From: Chelativorans sp. ZYF759
Lineage (GTDB): Bacteria; Pseudomonadota; Alphaproteobacteria; Rhizobiales; Rhizobiaceae
DNA: 64,000 nucleotides
NCBI RefSeq assembly: GCF_012911015.1
Contig: NZ_WVVV01000002.1
Coordinates: 244,680 to 308,679, forward strand
Direction: 5' to 3'
The translations under genes and the position numbers were made by a program. Positions 1 to 10,025 of this stretch are shown here, piece by piece (within the stretch, counting starts at the first letter, position 1; the number at the start of each line of letters is the position of its first letter). A model generated the notes under the pieces. The model saw only the letters and a program-made list of their open reading frames with translations, did not search any database and was not told the origin of the DNA.

Positions 1-1046
1 GCGGCATATTTCTTGACCGGGTGGCGCGAGGAGAAATCCGGAAACAGCCCGAACGCGATCCTGAAGCCGAGTAGCACCGTGCCGGCCACCAGCGCCATGT
101 GCAGCCCTGATATCGCGAGAATATGCGCCATGCCGGTCCGCCTCAGCGCCTCGGCCGTCTCTTCTGGAATGCCGGCGCGCATGCCCGCGATCAGCGTCGC
201 CGCGATCTCGCCTTCAGGCCCGGCGATCTGCGCGCGCACCCGCTCGGCCAGCGCCAGTCGGATGCTCTCCACCCAGTCGGCCGCCCGCTGGCGGGCCGTG
301 GCCTCGCCCCCCGGCGGCGCCTCCGCCAGTTCCGGATCACGGTAGAAGAATCCGACCGCGCCCAGCCCGTCGAACCAGGCATGAAAGGAGAAGTCGTAGC
401 TGCCTGGCCTGACCGGTCCCGACAGCGGCATCAGCTGCGCGACCCCGCTCACCACGCTTCCCGGATGCGTGCCCGGCGGGACCGCGCGCGCCGAAAGGCG
501 CACCCGCTCGGGCGCGAAGCGCAGTTGAGGCCGTGCGGTGGCAATCAGGTCGAGCGTCAGGCGGATGCGCCCCGAGGCCTGGTGTTCGATGCGCACCACG
601 CGGCCCGTCACGCGCGTGGCGACTTCCGAGCCGTTCATCTGCGTGGCCGCGCGCAGGTTCTCGACCTTGCCCGCCCCGATCCCGGCCAGCAGGAAGAGCA
701 TTGCGGCCAGCCCCGCCCGCAGCACGATCGTCTGGCGCAGCGCCAGCAGAAGCACGCAGAGCCCCGACATGGCCAGGAGAAGCGGTAGCCAGGGAGGTTC
801 ATGGGCGAGATTGAAATAGACCAGCGCGCCGGCCGCCATCATCACGGGCAGGAAGACGAACCCCGTCCCCCGCTCCCATTCGTCCTCCAGCGCCCGCGTC
901 AGGCGGGCGCGAAATGCGGTCCGGAAGCGGCGGGTGCGCGGTCGCGTCGGGGACCCTGTGTCGGGCGCGAGCGGGTCCCCGGCTGCGTTTCGGCGGCCGT
1001 CGAACTGCCGGCGTTCGCCGACGATTTCCGCAGCATCCGCGCTCAT
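1..1046 (-). CDS. comEC: ComEC/Rec2-family competence protein, N-terminal part (runs off the window)
   Basis: Reading leftwards from an ATG at 1046 the frame stays open to the window edge, about 348 residues. The first ~50 residues are hydrophilic and arginine-rich. Hydrophobic segments follow ([15 protein letters not shown], then [17 protein letters not shown]), then a soluble DUF4131-like region, and the end reads [16 protein letters not shown], the typical start of the ComEC competence domain. ComEC proteins form the inner-membrane channel for DNA uptake and also occur in bacteria not known to be competent. The gene is divergent from gltX with about 130 bp between them, a common order in rhizobia. 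The C-terminal half, including the metallo-beta-lactamase-like part, lies outside the window. Confidence 0.85.
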   Translation of the reverse strand, partial: MSADAAEIVGERRQFDGRRNAAGDPLAPDTGSPTRPRTRRFRTAFRARLTRALEDEWERGTGFVFLPVMMAAGALVYFNLAHEPPWLPLLLAMSGLCVLLLALRQTIVLRAGLAAMLFLLAGIGAGKVENLRAATQMNGSEVATRVTGRVVRIEHQASGRIRLTLDLIATARPQLRFAPERVRLSARAVPPGTHPGSVVSGVAQLMPLSGPVRPGSYDFSFHAWFDGLGAVGFFYRDPELAEAPPGGEATARQRAADWVESIRLALAERVRAQIAGPEGEIAATLIAGMRAGIPEETAEALRRTGMAHILAISGLHMALVAGTVLLGFRIAFGLFPDFSSRHPVKKYA

Positions 1047-1174
1047 GCCGACGTCCCCGGTTGGGGGCGAGCGCTTGCACCCCCGATCCCCTATGCTACA
1101 TGAACGCCCACGAAACGCCACGTCGCGCCACGGAGGCCCCGGTCCGTCCGCGCGCTCCCATTCCAGGATTTGTC

Positions 1175-2593
1175 ATGACCGCCAACGTCGTCACCCGCTT
1201 CGCGCCCTCGCCCACCGGCTATCTGCATATTGGCGGCGCGCGCACGGCCCTCTTCAACTGGCTTTTTGCCCGCCACACCGGCGGCAGGATGCTGCTGCGC
1301 ATCGAGGACACCGACCGCGAACGTTCCACCGACCAGGCCCGCGACGCCATCCTGGAGGGCCTGTCCTGGCTCGGTCTCGGATGGGACGAAGAGCCGGTCT
1401 CGCAATATGAGCGCGCCGACCGCCACCGCGCGGTGGCCCTCGAGCTGCTGGAAAAGGGCGAGGCCTATCATTGCTACGCCAGCCAGGAGGAACTGACCGA
1501 GATGCGCGAAAAGGCCCGCGCCGAAGGCCGCCCGCCGCGCTATGACGGCCGCTGGCGCGACCGCGATCCCGCCGAGGCGCCCGAAGGCGTCAAGCCCGTG
1601 GTGCGGATCAAGGCGCCGCGCGAAGGCGAGACGATCGTCCATGACAAGGTCCAGGGCGAGGTGCGCTTTCCCAACAAGGATCTCGACGATTTCATCATCC
1701 TGCGCTCCGATGGCGGGCCGACCTACATGCATGCCGTCGTCGTCGACGATCACGACATGGGCGTCACCCACATCATCCGTGGCGACGACCACCTGACCAA
1801 CGCCGCCCGCCAGACCGTCATCTACAAGGCGATGGGCTGGGACGTGCCGGTCATGGCGCATATCCCGCTGATCCACGGCCCGGACGGGGCGAAGCTGTCC
1901 AAGCGCCATGGCGCGCTCGGTGTCGAGGCCTATCGCGAGATGGGTTACCTGCCGCAGGCGCTGCGCAACTATCTCGTGCGCCTCGGCTGGAGCCATGGCG
2001 ACGACGAGGTGATCAGCCTCGACAAGATGATCGAATGGTTTGAGATCGAGGACGTCAACAAGGGCGCCGCCCGCTTCGACTTCGCCAAGCTGGAGGCCCT
2101 GAACGGCCTCTACATGCGCCAGTCCGGCGACCGCGAGCTCTATGACGTGTTCCTGGACACGCTACCCCACCTGCCCGATGGCCCCGCTTTGCTCGAGCGG
2201 ATGGGCGAGACGGGCCGTGCGCGCCTGCTCGCCGCCATGCCCGGCCTGAAGGAACGCGCGAAAACCCTGGTCGAACTGGCCGACAGCGCCGCCTTCCTCT
2301 TCGCCGAACGCCCGCTCGCCATGGACGAGAAGGCCGCCCAGATCCTGGCCGATGGCGGCCGCGAGGTCGTCGCCGCGCTGCTGCCGCGATTCGAGGCGCT
2401 GGGCGAGTGGACGGCCGCCGCCACCGAGGCCGAGGTGCGCGCCCATGCCGAGGAAGCGGGCCTCAAGCTCGGCAAGGTGGCCCAGCCCCTGCGTGCCGCC
2501 TTGACCGGCCGTGGCGTGTCTCCCGGCGTCTTCGACGTGCTTGAGGTGCTGGGACGCGAGGAAAGCCTGGGGCGGCTGCGCGACGCCGGCTAA
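1175..2593 (+). CDS. gltX: glutamyl-tRNA synthetase
   Basis: This 472-residue class I synthetase charges tRNA-Glu (and in many alphaproteobacteria also tRNA-Gln) with glutamate in the cytoplasm. The start [20 protein letters not shown] carries the HIGH-type motif at residues 18-21. The KMSKS-type motif is KLSKR at 240-244, and an anticodon-binding C-terminal domain follows. The frame is open further upstream, but homology begins at the ATG at 1175. gatB is also in this window (26142-27644), which fits the transamidation route for Gln-tRNA or Asn-tRNA. That route would need this enzyme to be non-discriminating, which is an inference. Confidence 0.97.
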   Translation: MTANVVTRFAPSPTGYLHIGGARTALFNWLFARHTGGRMLLRIEDTDRERSTDQARDAILEGLSWLGLGWDEEPVSQYERADRHRAVALELLEKGEAYHCYASQEELTEMREKARAEGRPPRYDGRWRDRDPAEAPEGVKPVVRIKAPREGETIVHDKVQGEVRFPNKDLDDFIILRSDGGPTYMHAVVVDDHDMGVTHIIRGDDHLTNAARQTVIYKAMGWDVPVMAHIPLIHGPDGAKLSKRHGALGVEAYREMGYLPQALRNYLVRLGWSHGDDEVISLDKMIEWFEIEDVNKGAARFDFAKLEALNGLYMRQSGDRELYDVFLDTLPHLPDGPALLERMGETGRARLLAAMPGLKERAKTLVELADSAAFLFAERPLAMDEKAAQILADGGREVVAALLPRFEALGEWTAAATEAEVRAHAEEAGLKLGKVAQPLRAALTGRGVSPGVFDVLEVLGREESLGRLRDAG

Positions 2594-2754
2594 GCCGACG
2601 CAGCGGCAGCACTTTTGCAATGCAACATTGGCCCTTCGCCTTACTTGGCAGGGTTCCTCAAATGCGCTAGCTAGTGCGCGCCGGTCGGCGCAGACGAGAT
2701 TTCCGACAAAGCGATATTGAGTTCCCGGAGGGATCGAGATTGAAAGGTGCTGAG

Positions 2755-4044
2755 ATGACGAATTCGACCGCAAAGCTGGAATTTGGCGGCAAGTCCCACG
2801 AATTCTCGGTTCACAAGGGCTCGGTGGGCCCGGAAGTCATCGACATCAGCTCTCTCTATAAGGAGACCGGAGCTTTCACCTACGATCCCGGCTTCACGTC
2901 CACGGCAAGCTGCGAATCGGAGATCACCTTCATCGATGGCGACGAAGGCATCCTGCTGCACCGCGGCTACCCCATCGACCAGCTCGCCGAGCATGGCGAC
3001 TTCCTCGAGACCTGCTACCTGCTGCTTTATGGCGACCTGCCGACCAAGGTGCAGAAGGAGGATTTCGACTTCCGCGTCACGCGCCACACGATGGTGCATG
3101 AGCAGATGAACCGCTTCTTCACCGGCTTCCGCCGCGACGCGCACCCCATGGCGGTGATGTGCGGCGTGGCCGGCGCCATGTCGGCCTTCTACCACGACTC
3201 GACCGACATCGCCGATCCGCACCAGCGCATGGTCGCCTCGATCCGCATGATCGCCAAGATGCCGACCATCGCGGCGATGGCCTACAAATACCACATCGGC
3301 CAGCCCTTCGTTTACCCGCGCAACGAGCTGAACTACGCCGCCAACTTCCTGCACATGTGCTTTGCCGTGCCGTGCGAGGAATACAAGGTCAATCCGGTCC
3401 TGGCGCGCGCCATGGAACGCATCTTCATCCTGCACGCCGATCACGAGCAGAACGCCTCGACCTCGACCGTGCGCCTCGCCGGCTCCTCCGGCGCCAATCC
3501 CTTCGCCTGCATCGCGGCCGGCATCGCCTGCCTGTGGGGCCCTGCCCATGGCGGCGCCAACGAGGCGGCCCTCAACATGCTGTCCGAGATCGGCACCGCC
3601 GACCGCATCCCGGAGTTCATCGCCCGCGCCAAGGACAAGGATGATCCCTTCCGCCTGATGGGTTTTGGTCACCGGGTCTACAAGAACTACGATCCGCGCG
3701 CCAAGATCATGCAGAAGACCTGCCATGAGGTGCTCGACGAGCTCGGCGTCAAGGACGACCCGCTGCTCGAGGTCGCGATGGAACTCGAGAAGATCGCACT
3801 GACCGACGAGTACTTCATCGAGAAGAAGCTTTATCCCAACATCGACTTCTATTCGGGCATCACGCTCAAGGCGCTCGGCTTCCCGACCACCATGTTCACC
3901 GTACTCTTCGCGGTGGCGCGCACCGTCGGCTGGATCGCCCAGTGGAAGGAAATGATCGAGGATCCCAAGCAGAAGATCGGTCGCCCGCGCCAGCTCTATA
4001 CCGGCGCGCCGCAGCGCGACTACGTGCCGATCGCCAAGCGCTAG
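2755..4044 (+). CDS. gltA: citrate synthase (hexameric type II)
   Basis: The 429-residue protein condenses acetyl-CoA and oxaloacetate to citrate in the TCA cycle. Length and sequence match the Gram-negative, NADH-sensitive GltA type. Catalytic signatures are visible: [12 protein letters not shown] and [15 protein letters not shown] carry the two histidines, and PNIDFYSG carries the aspartate. The ATG at 2755 is preferred over upstream in-frame codons because [10 protein letters not shown] begins the conserved N-terminal domain. It lies 161 bp after gltX on the same strand, so it may have its own promoter. A GC hairpin follows at 4075-4096. Confidence 0.97.
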   Translation: MTNSTAKLEFGGKSHEFSVHKGSVGPEVIDISSLYKETGAFTYDPGFTSTASCESEITFIDGDEGILLHRGYPIDQLAEHGDFLETCYLLLYGDLPTKVQKEDFDFRVTRHTMVHEQMNRFFTGFRRDAHPMAVMCGVAGAMSAFYHDSTDIADPHQRMVASIRMIAKMPTIAAMAYKYHIGQPFVYPRNELNYAANFLHMCFAVPCEEYKVNPVLARAMERIFILHADHEQNASTSTVRLAGSSGANPFACIAAGIACLWGPAHGGANEAALNMLSEIGTADRIPEFIARAKDKDDPFRLMGFGHRVYKNYDPRAKIMQKTCHEVLDELGVKDDPLLEVAMELEKIALTDEYFIEKKLYPNIDFYSGITLKALGFPTTMFTVLFAVARTVGWIAQWKEMIEDPKQKIGRPRQLYTGAPQRDYVPIAKR

Positions 4045-4074
4045 GCCGAATCGCTTTCACGCGCATTCGTTGCG

Positions 4075-4096
4075 GGGCCGTCCTTCGGGGCGGCCC
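4075..4096 (+). terminator. GC hairpin after gltA
   Basis: Nine-base stem GGGCCGTCC / GGGCGGCCC with a TTCG loop and one G-T pair, 30 bp after the gltA stop. There is no long T-run (CTCCTTGATT follows), so it is a weak intrinsic terminator or a stabilising 3' hairpin. Confidence 0.5.
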
Positions 4097-4409
4097 TCCT
4101 TGATTCTGGCTTGGCATGGGGCGCTGCCGGCGCTTTGCCGGCAAGGTACGGGCCGCCTCGCCCGGTCACCGCAAAGCCTTCTGCCGCAAGGCCTCTGCCG
4201 ATCGCTGCGCCTGCGTCTAATCCCAAAGTCCAATTATGGCGGACCACCCCCGGTGGTATGCATTTCACACGCGCGGAAATCTGCATGCCTGGGGGCAGGC
4301 ACATCCGTTGGCGGACCCGGCGGCGGAATACTCGGCTGTCGGGGGTGGAGGATGCGGAAGGGGGCGCCGCGGCGCCCGGTTTCGCAACAATCGGAGGGAG
4401 GATTCCCAA
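4097..4409. other. gene-free leader region before the symporter genes
   Basis: No credible gene in this ~310 bp. It contains several GC-rich self-complementary stretches, for example GCCGGCGCTTTGCCGGC near 4127 and GGCGCCGCGGCGCC near 4364. A ribosome-binding site (CGGAGGGAGG) ends just before the GTG at 4410. It probably holds the promoter of the symporter genes, but I cannot assign the -35/-10 elements with confidence. Confidence 0.4.
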
Positions 4410-4688
4410 GTGGCTCAACTCAGTGCGGTAGACCGCGCCGAGCATTGGAGGCGAACGCGCAATCTGATGATCGGGCATCTCGTGGTCTGGTTCATATTCT
4501 CATTCGGCGTGCACATGTTCGCCGACCAACTCTATTACGTTAACTTCTTCGGCTGGCCGCTCAGCTACTATCTCGCGGCTCAGGGCTCGCTGATCGTCTT
4601 CGTCGTTCAACTGTTCCTGTTCAACAGGCAGCAGAACGCCATCGACGTTCAGTTCGGCGTCGATGAAGCCAGCCACGCAATCAAGTAG
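4410..4688 (+). CDS. DUF4212 small subunit of a sodium/solute symporter
   Basis: A 92-residue membrane protein with two hydrophobic segments (HLVVWFIFSFGVHMF and SYYLAAQGSLIVFVVQLFLF) and the family signature of an aromatic-rich loop (YYVNFFGWPLSYY). DUF4212 proteins are small partners encoded next to large SSS-family permeases, which is the case here: the permease starts 12 bp downstream. I chose the GTG at 4410 because a strong Shine-Dalgarno sequence (GGAGGGAGG) sits about 9 bases upstream and the conserved part begins there. In-frame codons back to 4236 would add an unconserved, low-complexity tail. The substrate is unknown; acetate or another small carboxylate is a guess from relatives. 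Confidence 0.85.
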   Translation: MAQLSAVDRAEHWRRTRNLMIGHLVVWFIFSFGVHMFADQLYYVNFFGWPLSYYLAAQGSLIVFVVQLFLFNRQQNAIDVQFGVDEASHAIK

Positions 4689-4700
4689 GAGGGTCGCCCC

Positions 4701-6542
4701 ATGAAAATGCAATGGGAAGGCGAGTCCTTCATGCAGAACCTGCCGAAGCTGTACGGTCTCTATACCGGCGGCTTCTTGGCATTCTTCGCGCTGATGGCGG
4801 TTCTGGAGCAGCTCGGGCTGCCCGCCAACGTCATCGGCATCCTGTTCGTGATGTTCACGATCGGTATCTACGCCTTCATCGGCATCCTCTCGCGCACGAT
4901 GGCGGTGGAAGCCTACTACGTGGCCGGCCGCTCCGTGCCGCCGGTCTTCAACGGCATGGCCACGGCGGCCGACTGGATGTCGGGCGCCTCCTTCGTCGCC
5001 ATGGCAGGCGGCGTGTTCATGGCCGGCTATTCCTACATGGCCTTCATCGTGGGCTGGACGGGCGGCTACATTCTCGTGGCCACCCTGATGGCGCCTTACC
5101 TGCGCAAGTTCGGCTGCTACACGGTGCCGGACTTCATCGGCACGCGCTACGGCGGAAAGATGACCCGCTTCGCGGCGGTCGTGGTTCTTGTCGTGGCGTC
5201 CTTCACCTATGTGACGGCGCAGATCACCGCGACGGGCACCATCGCGGCACGTGCACTGCTCATCCCCTTCGAGGTGGGCGTGTGGTTCGGCCTGGCCGGC
5301 ATTCTCGTCTGCTCGATGTTGGGTGGCATGCGTGCGGTGACCTGGACCCAGGTGGCCCAGTACATCGTCCTCATCGTCGCCTATCTGATCCCGCTGGTCT
5401 GGATGTCGGTGGTGCAGGGTTTCGGCCCGATCCCGCAGTTCACCTACGGGCCGGCAGTCGAGCGCATCATGGAGCTCGAGCCGATACTGGGTGTGGGAAC
5501 GCCGCCACTTGAGGCGGTACCTGGACTGTCCGCCCTGACGGCACTCCACGCCGACCCGGCGGCAGGCATCATGGCCGCCTGGCAGTTCGTCACGCTGGTG
5601 GCCTGCATGATGATCGGTACGGCATCCCTGCCGCACATCCTGATGCGCTACTTCACCACCCCCACGGTGCGTGACGCGCGCAACTCGGTGGCATGGTCGC
5701 TGTTCTTCATCTTCCTGCTGTACTTCTCGGCGCCTGCCCTGGCGACCTTCAGCAAGCTCTCGATGATCGACCCGACACTGCCGACGGCGATCATCGGACA
5801 GCCCATCGAGGCAGTCATGGCGCTGAGCTGGATCCAGAACTGGAGCGAGATCGGTCTGTTGCGGGTGATCGACCAGAACGGTGACGGCATACTCCAGATC
5901 AACGAGTTCTTCCTGAACCCGGACATCATCGTGTTGGCAACGCCGGAAATGGCCGGTCTGCCCTACGTGATCTCAGGTCTGGTCGCCGCTGGCGGTATGG
6001 CGGCAGCCATGTCGACCGCCGACGGTCTGCTGCTCGCCATGGCCAACGCCTTGTCGCATGATCTCTACTACAAGATCATCGACCCGAAGGCGGAGACCAG
6101 GAAGCGTCTGTTGACCTCGCGCATCCTGCTGCTGGGCATCGGTGCGGCTGGCGCTCTCGTGGCCAGCATGCAGCTCACCGGCATTCTGGGTGCGGTTGCC
6201 TGGGCCTTCTGCTTCGCCATGTCCGGCCTCTTCTTCCCGCTCGTCCTCGGCGTGTGGTGGAAGCGGGCGAACCGGCAGGGCGCATTGGCGGGCATGGTCG
6301 TCGGCCTCTTCGTCGGCTGGTGGTACCTGCTGGCCGTCCGCAACCCGGACGCCTGGTACGGCATCGCCGCGCCTTGGCTCGGTCTCAACGACCTGCGCTT
6401 CGGCATCGTCGGCATCACGGCCAGCCTGGTCGCCATGGTGGCGGTGACATACATGTTCCCGGCTCCCGACCAGGAGACCCAGGACATGATCGACGAGCTG
6501 CGCATTCCGAGCGGCAAGACGATCATCGGAGCGACAAGCTGA
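4701..6542 (+). CDS. sodium:solute symporter large subunit (SSS family, VC_2705/ActP-like)
   Basis: A 613-residue inner-membrane permease with about 13 hydrophobic segments. SSS-family signatures include YYVAGRSVPPVFNGMATAAD near residue 75 and GLVAAGGMAAAMSTADGLLL near 430. It is translated from an ATG with AGGAGGG upstream, 12 bp after the DUF4212 gene, so the pair forms one transcription unit. Residues 391-402 (DQNGDGILQINE) match the canonical EF-hand calcium loop, lying between two membrane segments (see findings). Relatives move acetate or other carboxylates with Na+; the actual substrate cannot be read from sequence. A strong hairpin follows at 6575-6604. Confidence 0.88.
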   Translation: MKMQWEGESFMQNLPKLYGLYTGGFLAFFALMAVLEQLGLPANVIGILFVMFTIGIYAFIGILSRTMAVEAYYVAGRSVPPVFNGMATAADWMSGASFVAMAGGVFMAGYSYMAFIVGWTGGYILVATLMAPYLRKFGCYTVPDFIGTRYGGKMTRFAAVVVLVVASFTYVTAQITATGTIAARALLIPFEVGVWFGLAGILVCSMLGGMRAVTWTQVAQYIVLIVAYLIPLVWMSVVQGFGPIPQFTYGPAVERIMELEPILGVGTPPLEAVPGLSALTALHADPAAGIMAAWQFVTLVACMMIGTASLPHILMRYFTTPTVRDARNSVAWSLFFIFLLYFSAPALATFSKLSMIDPTLPTAIIGQPIEAVMALSWIQNWSEIGLLRVIDQNGDGILQINEFFLNPDIIVLATPEMAGLPYVISGLVAAGGMAAAMSTADGLLLAMANALSHDLYYKIIDPKAETRKRLLTSRILLLGIGAAGALVASMQLTGILGAVAWAFCFAMSGLFFPLVLGVWWKRANRQGALAGMVVGLFVGWWYLLAVRNPDAWYGIAAPWLGLNDLRFGIVGITASLVAMVAVTYMFPAPDQETQDMIDELRIPSGKTIIGATS

Positions 6543-6574
6543 TCGTGCCCTTCTGCACGACAGGCCAGTAACGG

Positions 6575-6604
6575 ATGCCGGGGCGGGGAAACCTGCCCCG
6601 GCAT
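6575..6604 (+). terminator. hairpin after the symporter gene
   Basis: Perfect 10-bp stem ATGCCGGGGC / GCCCCGGCAT with a 10-base loop, followed by TTGACTT. It lies 32 bp after the symporter stop and separates it from the next small membrane gene. Confidence 0.6.
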
Positions 6605-6688
6605 TTGACTTGAGAACCAAGCCCTCCACGGGCTAAGGACAAGGACGGCGCGTTGCCCGGGGGCCGTGCCGCAGATGCGGAGTTGGGG

Positions 6689-7045
6689 ATGATCGAGGGT
6701 GTTCCGTTCTGGGCGGTGGTTGTCGATTACGCGCTGGGCGTGATCATGTGGACGCTGATCGGCCGCTTCGGCATGCGTATATTCCTGCCGGAAGACACCA
6801 AGTTCTTCTTCGCCCGCTTCTTCATCCGCGTGACCGACCCGATCCTGCGGCTCTTCGCGCCAATCACGCCGGGCTTTCTGATCCAGCCCATGGTGCCACT
6901 CTACGTGGCCTGGTTCTTCTTCATGTTCCGCTTCTACGTGATGCCCTGGCTGCTCGGCTATTCGGTCATGGGCATGCTGTCCTTCCCGCTGGAAGGCGAG
7001 ATCGCCCGCGCGATCTACTATCTGGGCTCCCTGCTGACGCGCTGA
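6689..7045 (+). CDS. small integral membrane protein, function unknown
   Basis: 118 residues with three or four hydrophobic stretches (WAVVVDYALGVIMWTLIG, LRLFAPITPGFLI, VPLYVAWFFFMFRFYVMPWLLG, MGMLSF). It resembles YggT-like membrane proteins only in general character, and I cannot name a family with confidence. The ATG at 6689 begins the part that looks conserved. A TTG at 6653 with AAGGAC upstream would add 12 residues and is possible. It lies downstream of the symporter on the same strand, but a hairpin intervenes, so co-transcription is uncertain. Confidence 0.7.
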   Translation: MIEGVPFWAVVVDYALGVIMWTLIGRFGMRIFLPEDTKFFFARFFIRVTDPILRLFAPITPGFLIQPMVPLYVAWFFFMFRFYVMPWLLGYSVMGMLSFPLEGEIARAIYYLGSLLTR

Positions 7046-7061
7046 CGCGCGCCACATGCAG

Positions 7062-7091
7062 AAAGGCCCGCGGAGATCTCCACGGGCCTTT
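7062..7091. terminator. bidirectional hairpin between convergent genes
   Basis: AAAGGCCCG (7062-7070) pairs with CGGGCCTTT (7083-7091), and the palindrome GGAGATCTCC lies between them. It lies between the small membrane gene (plus) and the bamE-like gene (minus) and would serve both. Confidence 0.75.
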
Positions 7092-7120
7092 GAATTCGAT
7101 TCTCGAAATGAGCGGGCCGC

Positions 7121-7636
7121 CTAGAGTCCCGGAAGGCTCGTCGGGCGACCGCCGCCGGCCACGCCCGCAATCATCTGCTGCAGGAAGTTCTGCTCGCGTC
7201 CCGCCGTCGGCGTGGTGCGCGAGATGAAGTCGAACACGCGCCCGTCCTGCATGCCGTAATCGGCGATCTGGGACACGCGCCCGTCCCCGCCGAAATAGAC
7301 CGCCATGACGCGCTGGTCGACAATGCGCGGATTCATGAAGGCGACCGGGCGGCTGCGCGTCTGCGAGACGTAGTAATACGCCTCGTTGTCGAAGGTTGCG
7401 GTGATCGAGGGCGTGCCCAGCGCCAGCAGAACCTGCTCGCGGCTCGAGCCTTCCGGCACCATCGCCAGCATCTCTTCGTCTGCGATATAGCCCTGCTGCA
7501 GCGTCTCGCCGGGCATCAGCGTGTCCGCGGCCGTGCAGCCGGAAAGGAAGATTGCGGCGCCGCAAGCCAGCATGATGGCACGCGCACGCGTACCGGTCTC
7601 GACTGCGGACTTGCCAGATTTCTCGTTACGTACCAT
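7121..7636 (-). CDS. bamE: BamE/OmlA-family outer-membrane lipoprotein
   Basis: 171 residues. The signal peptide ends in a lipobox LSGC at residues 31-34, so the protein is lipidated at Cys34 and likely sits in the outer membrane. The middle (TLQQGYIADEEMLAMVPEGS, then REQVLLALGTPS and NEAYYYVSQ) is the SmpA/OmlA domain, which in BamE supports insertion of beta-barrel proteins by the BAM complex. The C-terminal tail is glycine-rich and divergent. The ATG at 7636 is chosen because it gives a normal signal peptide; upstream extension adds 50 unrelated residues. It is divergent from the bc1 chaperone gene, with a 112-bp shared promoter region. Confidence 0.85.
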   Translation of the reverse strand: MVRNEKSGKSAVETGTRARAIMLACGAAIFLSGCTAADTLMPGETLQQGYIADEEMLAMVPEGSSREQVLLALGTPSITATFDNEAYYYVSQTRSRPVAFMNPRIVDQRVMAVYFGGDGRVSQIADYGMQDGRVFDFISRTTPTAGREQNFLQQMIAGVAGGGRPTSLPGL

Positions 7637-7748
7637 GTCATCCCCGTTATGGCCGTGCTTGCGCTGGCCGCCGAAAGCGGTAAACCAGCTTGGGCGCCGA
7701 TGCAACATCCAGGCCGGCTCGAAGCGAGCAGCGCAAGAGAAATAGCCC

Positions 7749-8303
7749 ATGTTCAAGCGACTTTTTGGTCTTTCGCGATCTCCCAACGAGAAGATCGTCG
7801 ATTCCCTCTACGAACAAATCGTGGCGGCCGCACGGCAGCCGCGCTTCTACGCCGACTGGCTGGTGCCCGACACGCCCACCGGCCGCTTCGAGATGCTGTC
7901 GCTGCACATGTTCCTGTTTCTCAGGCGCTCGCGCACCGGCAACGAGGCCTTGGGCGCGATCGCCCAGGAGACGGTCGACATGTTCTTCACCGAAATCGAC
8001 CACTCGCTGCGCGAGCTCGGCATCAGCGACACGGGCGTGCCCAGGCGCATGAAGAAGCTCGCCAGGATGTTCTACGGCCGGACCCAGACCTACACACAGG
8101 CGCTCGAGGCCGGCGACCGGACCGCCATAGCCGAGGCGCTGGCGCGCAACGTCGCGCCCTCCGATCCCGCCTGGCCGGGCGCCGACGACCTTGCCGCCTA
8201 TGCGCTGGCCGCCGACCGCGCGCTGGCGCTGCAGTCCGACGCGGCCATCGTGGCGGGAAACATCTCCTTTGCCGCGCACGCCCCTGCGGAGGTTGAGCCA
8301 TGA
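7749..8303 (+). CDS. ubiquinol-cytochrome c chaperone family protein (CBP3-like)
   Basis: 184 residues matching the family related to mitochondrial Cbp3, which helps assemble the cytochrome bc1 complex. Typical features are the early YADWLVPDTPTGRFEML stretch, LHMFLFLRR, and the GVPRRMKKLARMFYGR segment. It has no signal peptide, so it acts in the cytoplasm or at the inner face of the membrane. The stop overlaps the next start by 4 bp (ATGA), so it is co-translated with the DUF177 gene. This pair followed by plsX-fabH-ihfA is a standard rhizobial order. Confidence 0.9.
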   Translation: MFKRLFGLSRSPNEKIVDSLYEQIVAAARQPRFYADWLVPDTPTGRFEMLSLHMFLFLRRSRTGNEALGAIAQETVDMFFTEIDHSLRELGISDTGVPRRMKKLARMFYGRTQTYTQALEAGDRTAIAEALARNVAPSDPAWPGADDLAAYALAADRALALQSDAAIVAGNISFAAHAPAEVEP

Positions 8304-8866
8304 ACAGCGCCCCGGCCGCACCGAGCCCGCTTGCCTACCCGATCAACGTCGCCCGCCTGCCCACGCGCGGCATGCCGCTGCGCATCGTCGCCGACGAGGA
8401 CCAGCGCCGCGAACTGGCCGACGCGCACGGACTTCTGTCGGTGGAACGGCTGGAGGCCGAATTGCTGGTGACGGCCTGGAAGAGCCGCGGCGTGCGCGTC
8501 ACGGGCCGGCTGCGCGCCAAGATCAGCCAGAGCTGCGTGGTAACCCTCGAACCCGTCGTCTCGCGTATGGACGAGCCGATCACCGCGGTCTTCGCCCCCG
8601 AAGGCTCGCGCCTGTTGCGCCCCGACATGGACGAGGGCGGGGAAATCCTGCTCGACGCCGAGGGACCCGACGGGCCGGAGCCCTTCAGCGGCAACGAGAT
8701 CGATGCCGGTGCCCTTGTCGAGGAGTTTTTCGCGCTCGCCATCGATCCCTATCCGCGCAAGGCCGGCGTGGCGCTCGAAGCAGGTGAGGAAGCCGCCGAT
8801 CCCGACGCCGAAGAGGCGCGCGGTCCCCTCCATGATCAGCTCCGGCAACTAAAGAAGAACGGCTGA
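8300..8866 (+). CDS. DUF177/YceD family protein
   Basis: 188 residues. It contains the YceD/DUF177 core: GRLRAKISQSCVVTLEPV is the conserved strand-loop with the single cysteine, and the end is acidic (EEAADPDAEEARGP). In many bacteria YceD is encoded beside rpmF and is linked to 23S rRNA or 50S metabolism, and plant homologues act in 23S rRNA processing. Here rpmF is absent and plsX follows after 94 bp. It overlaps the upstream gene by 4 bp. Confidence 0.88.
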   Translation: MNSAPAAPSPLAYPINVARLPTRGMPLRIVADEDQRRELADAHGLLSVERLEAELLVTAWKSRGVRVTGRLRAKISQSCVVTLEPVVSRMDEPITAVFAPEGSRLLRPDMDEGGEILLDAEGPDGPEPFSGNEIDAGALVEEFFALAIDPYPRKAGVALEAGEEAADPDAEEARGPLHDQLRQLKKNG

Positions 8867-8960
8867 TCGGCCAAAACGCTGTTGTGCCCGCTCTCAAAAC
8901 CGCTATTTTCGCCCGTCTCCGGCCAGGCCCGGGCTCCTTTTCATGCGAGACTGACATTTC

Positions 8961-10022
8961 GTGATACGCATCTCAATTGACGCCATGGGTGGCGACCACG
9001 GTCCGGAGACCATCATTCCGGGTCTCGCCATGGTTGCCGAGCGACGCCCCGACATACGCTTCGTCATCTTCGGGCAGGAGGCGCGCGTGCGCCCGGTCCT
9101 CGACGCCCACCCGCTTGTGGCCGAACGTTCCGAGTTCCACCATTGCGATGTGTCGGTGGGCATGGACGACAAGCCCAGCCAGGCGCTGCGGCGCGGGCGC
9201 TGGAAATCCTCCATGTGGCGCGCCATCGAGGCGGTGAAGAACGGCGAGGCCGACGTGTGCGTGTCTGCCGGCAACACCGGTGCGCTCATGGCCATGTCGA
9301 AATTCTGCCTGCGCACCATGGCCGACATCGAACGTCCGGCCATCGCCGCCATCTGGCCGACCATGCGCGGCGAAAGCGTGGTGCTCGATGTCGGCGCCAC
9401 GATCGGCGCGGACGCGCAGCAGCTGATCGACTTCTCCATTCTCGGCGCCGCCATGGCCCGCGCCGTGCTCGGGCTGGAACGCCCCTCCATCGGCCTGCTC
9501 AATGTCGGTGTCGAGGAGATCAAGGGCCAGGAGGAGGTCAAGGAGGCCGGGCGCCTGCTGCGTGAATCCGGGCTCACGACGCTGAAATATCACGGCTTCG
9601 TGGAGGGCGACGATATCGGCAAGGGCACGGTGGACGTCGTGGTCTGCGAAGGTTTTGCCGGCAACATCGCGCTCAAGACGGCCGAGGGCACTGCCCGTCA
9701 GATCGGCACCTATCTGCGTTCGGCGATGAGCCGCACCTTGATGGCCCGCATCGGCTACCTCTTCGCCAAGGGAGCCTTCGACCGCCTCAGGGAAAAGATG
9801 GACGTCCGCAAGGCCAATGGCGGCGTCTTCCTCGGCCTCAACGGCATCGTGGTCAAGAGCCACGGCGGAACCGACGGCGAGGGCTTTGCCGCTGCCGTGG
9901 AACTCGGCTACGAGATGGTGCGGGCCGGGCTCCTGGCGGGGATCGGCGAGGAAATGGCCAGGTATCATGGCCGCGAAGCCGGACGCACGCGCGTCGAGGC
10001 GAAAACGGCGAACAAGGAATAG
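8961..10022 (+). CDS. plsX: phosphate acyltransferase PlsX
   Basis: The 353-residue peripheral membrane enzyme makes acyl-phosphate from acyl-ACP, the first step of the PlsX/PlsY route to phosphatidic acid. It begins [14 protein letters not shown], the PlsX signature, and contains [13 protein letters not shown] and [16 protein letters not shown]. Translation starts at a GTG (8961) without a clear Shine-Dalgarno sequence; the homology leaves no better start. fabH follows after 3 bp, so the two are co-transcribed. Confidence 0.96.
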   Translation: MIRISIDAMGGDHGPETIIPGLAMVAERRPDIRFVIFGQEARVRPVLDAHPLVAERSEFHHCDVSVGMDDKPSQALRRGRWKSSMWRAIEAVKNGEADVCVSAGNTGALMAMSKFCLRTMADIERPAIAAIWPTMRGESVVLDVGATIGADAQQLIDFSILGAAMARAVLGLERPSIGLLNVGVEEIKGQEEVKEAGRLLRESGLTTLKYHGFVEGDDIGKGTVDVVVCEGFAGNIALKTAEGTARQIGTYLRSAMSRTLMARIGYLFAKGAFDRLREKMDVRKANGGVFLGLNGIVVKSHGGTDGEGFAAAVELGYEMVRAGLLAGIGEEMARYHGREAGRTRVEAKTANKE

Positions 10023-10025
10023 ACG

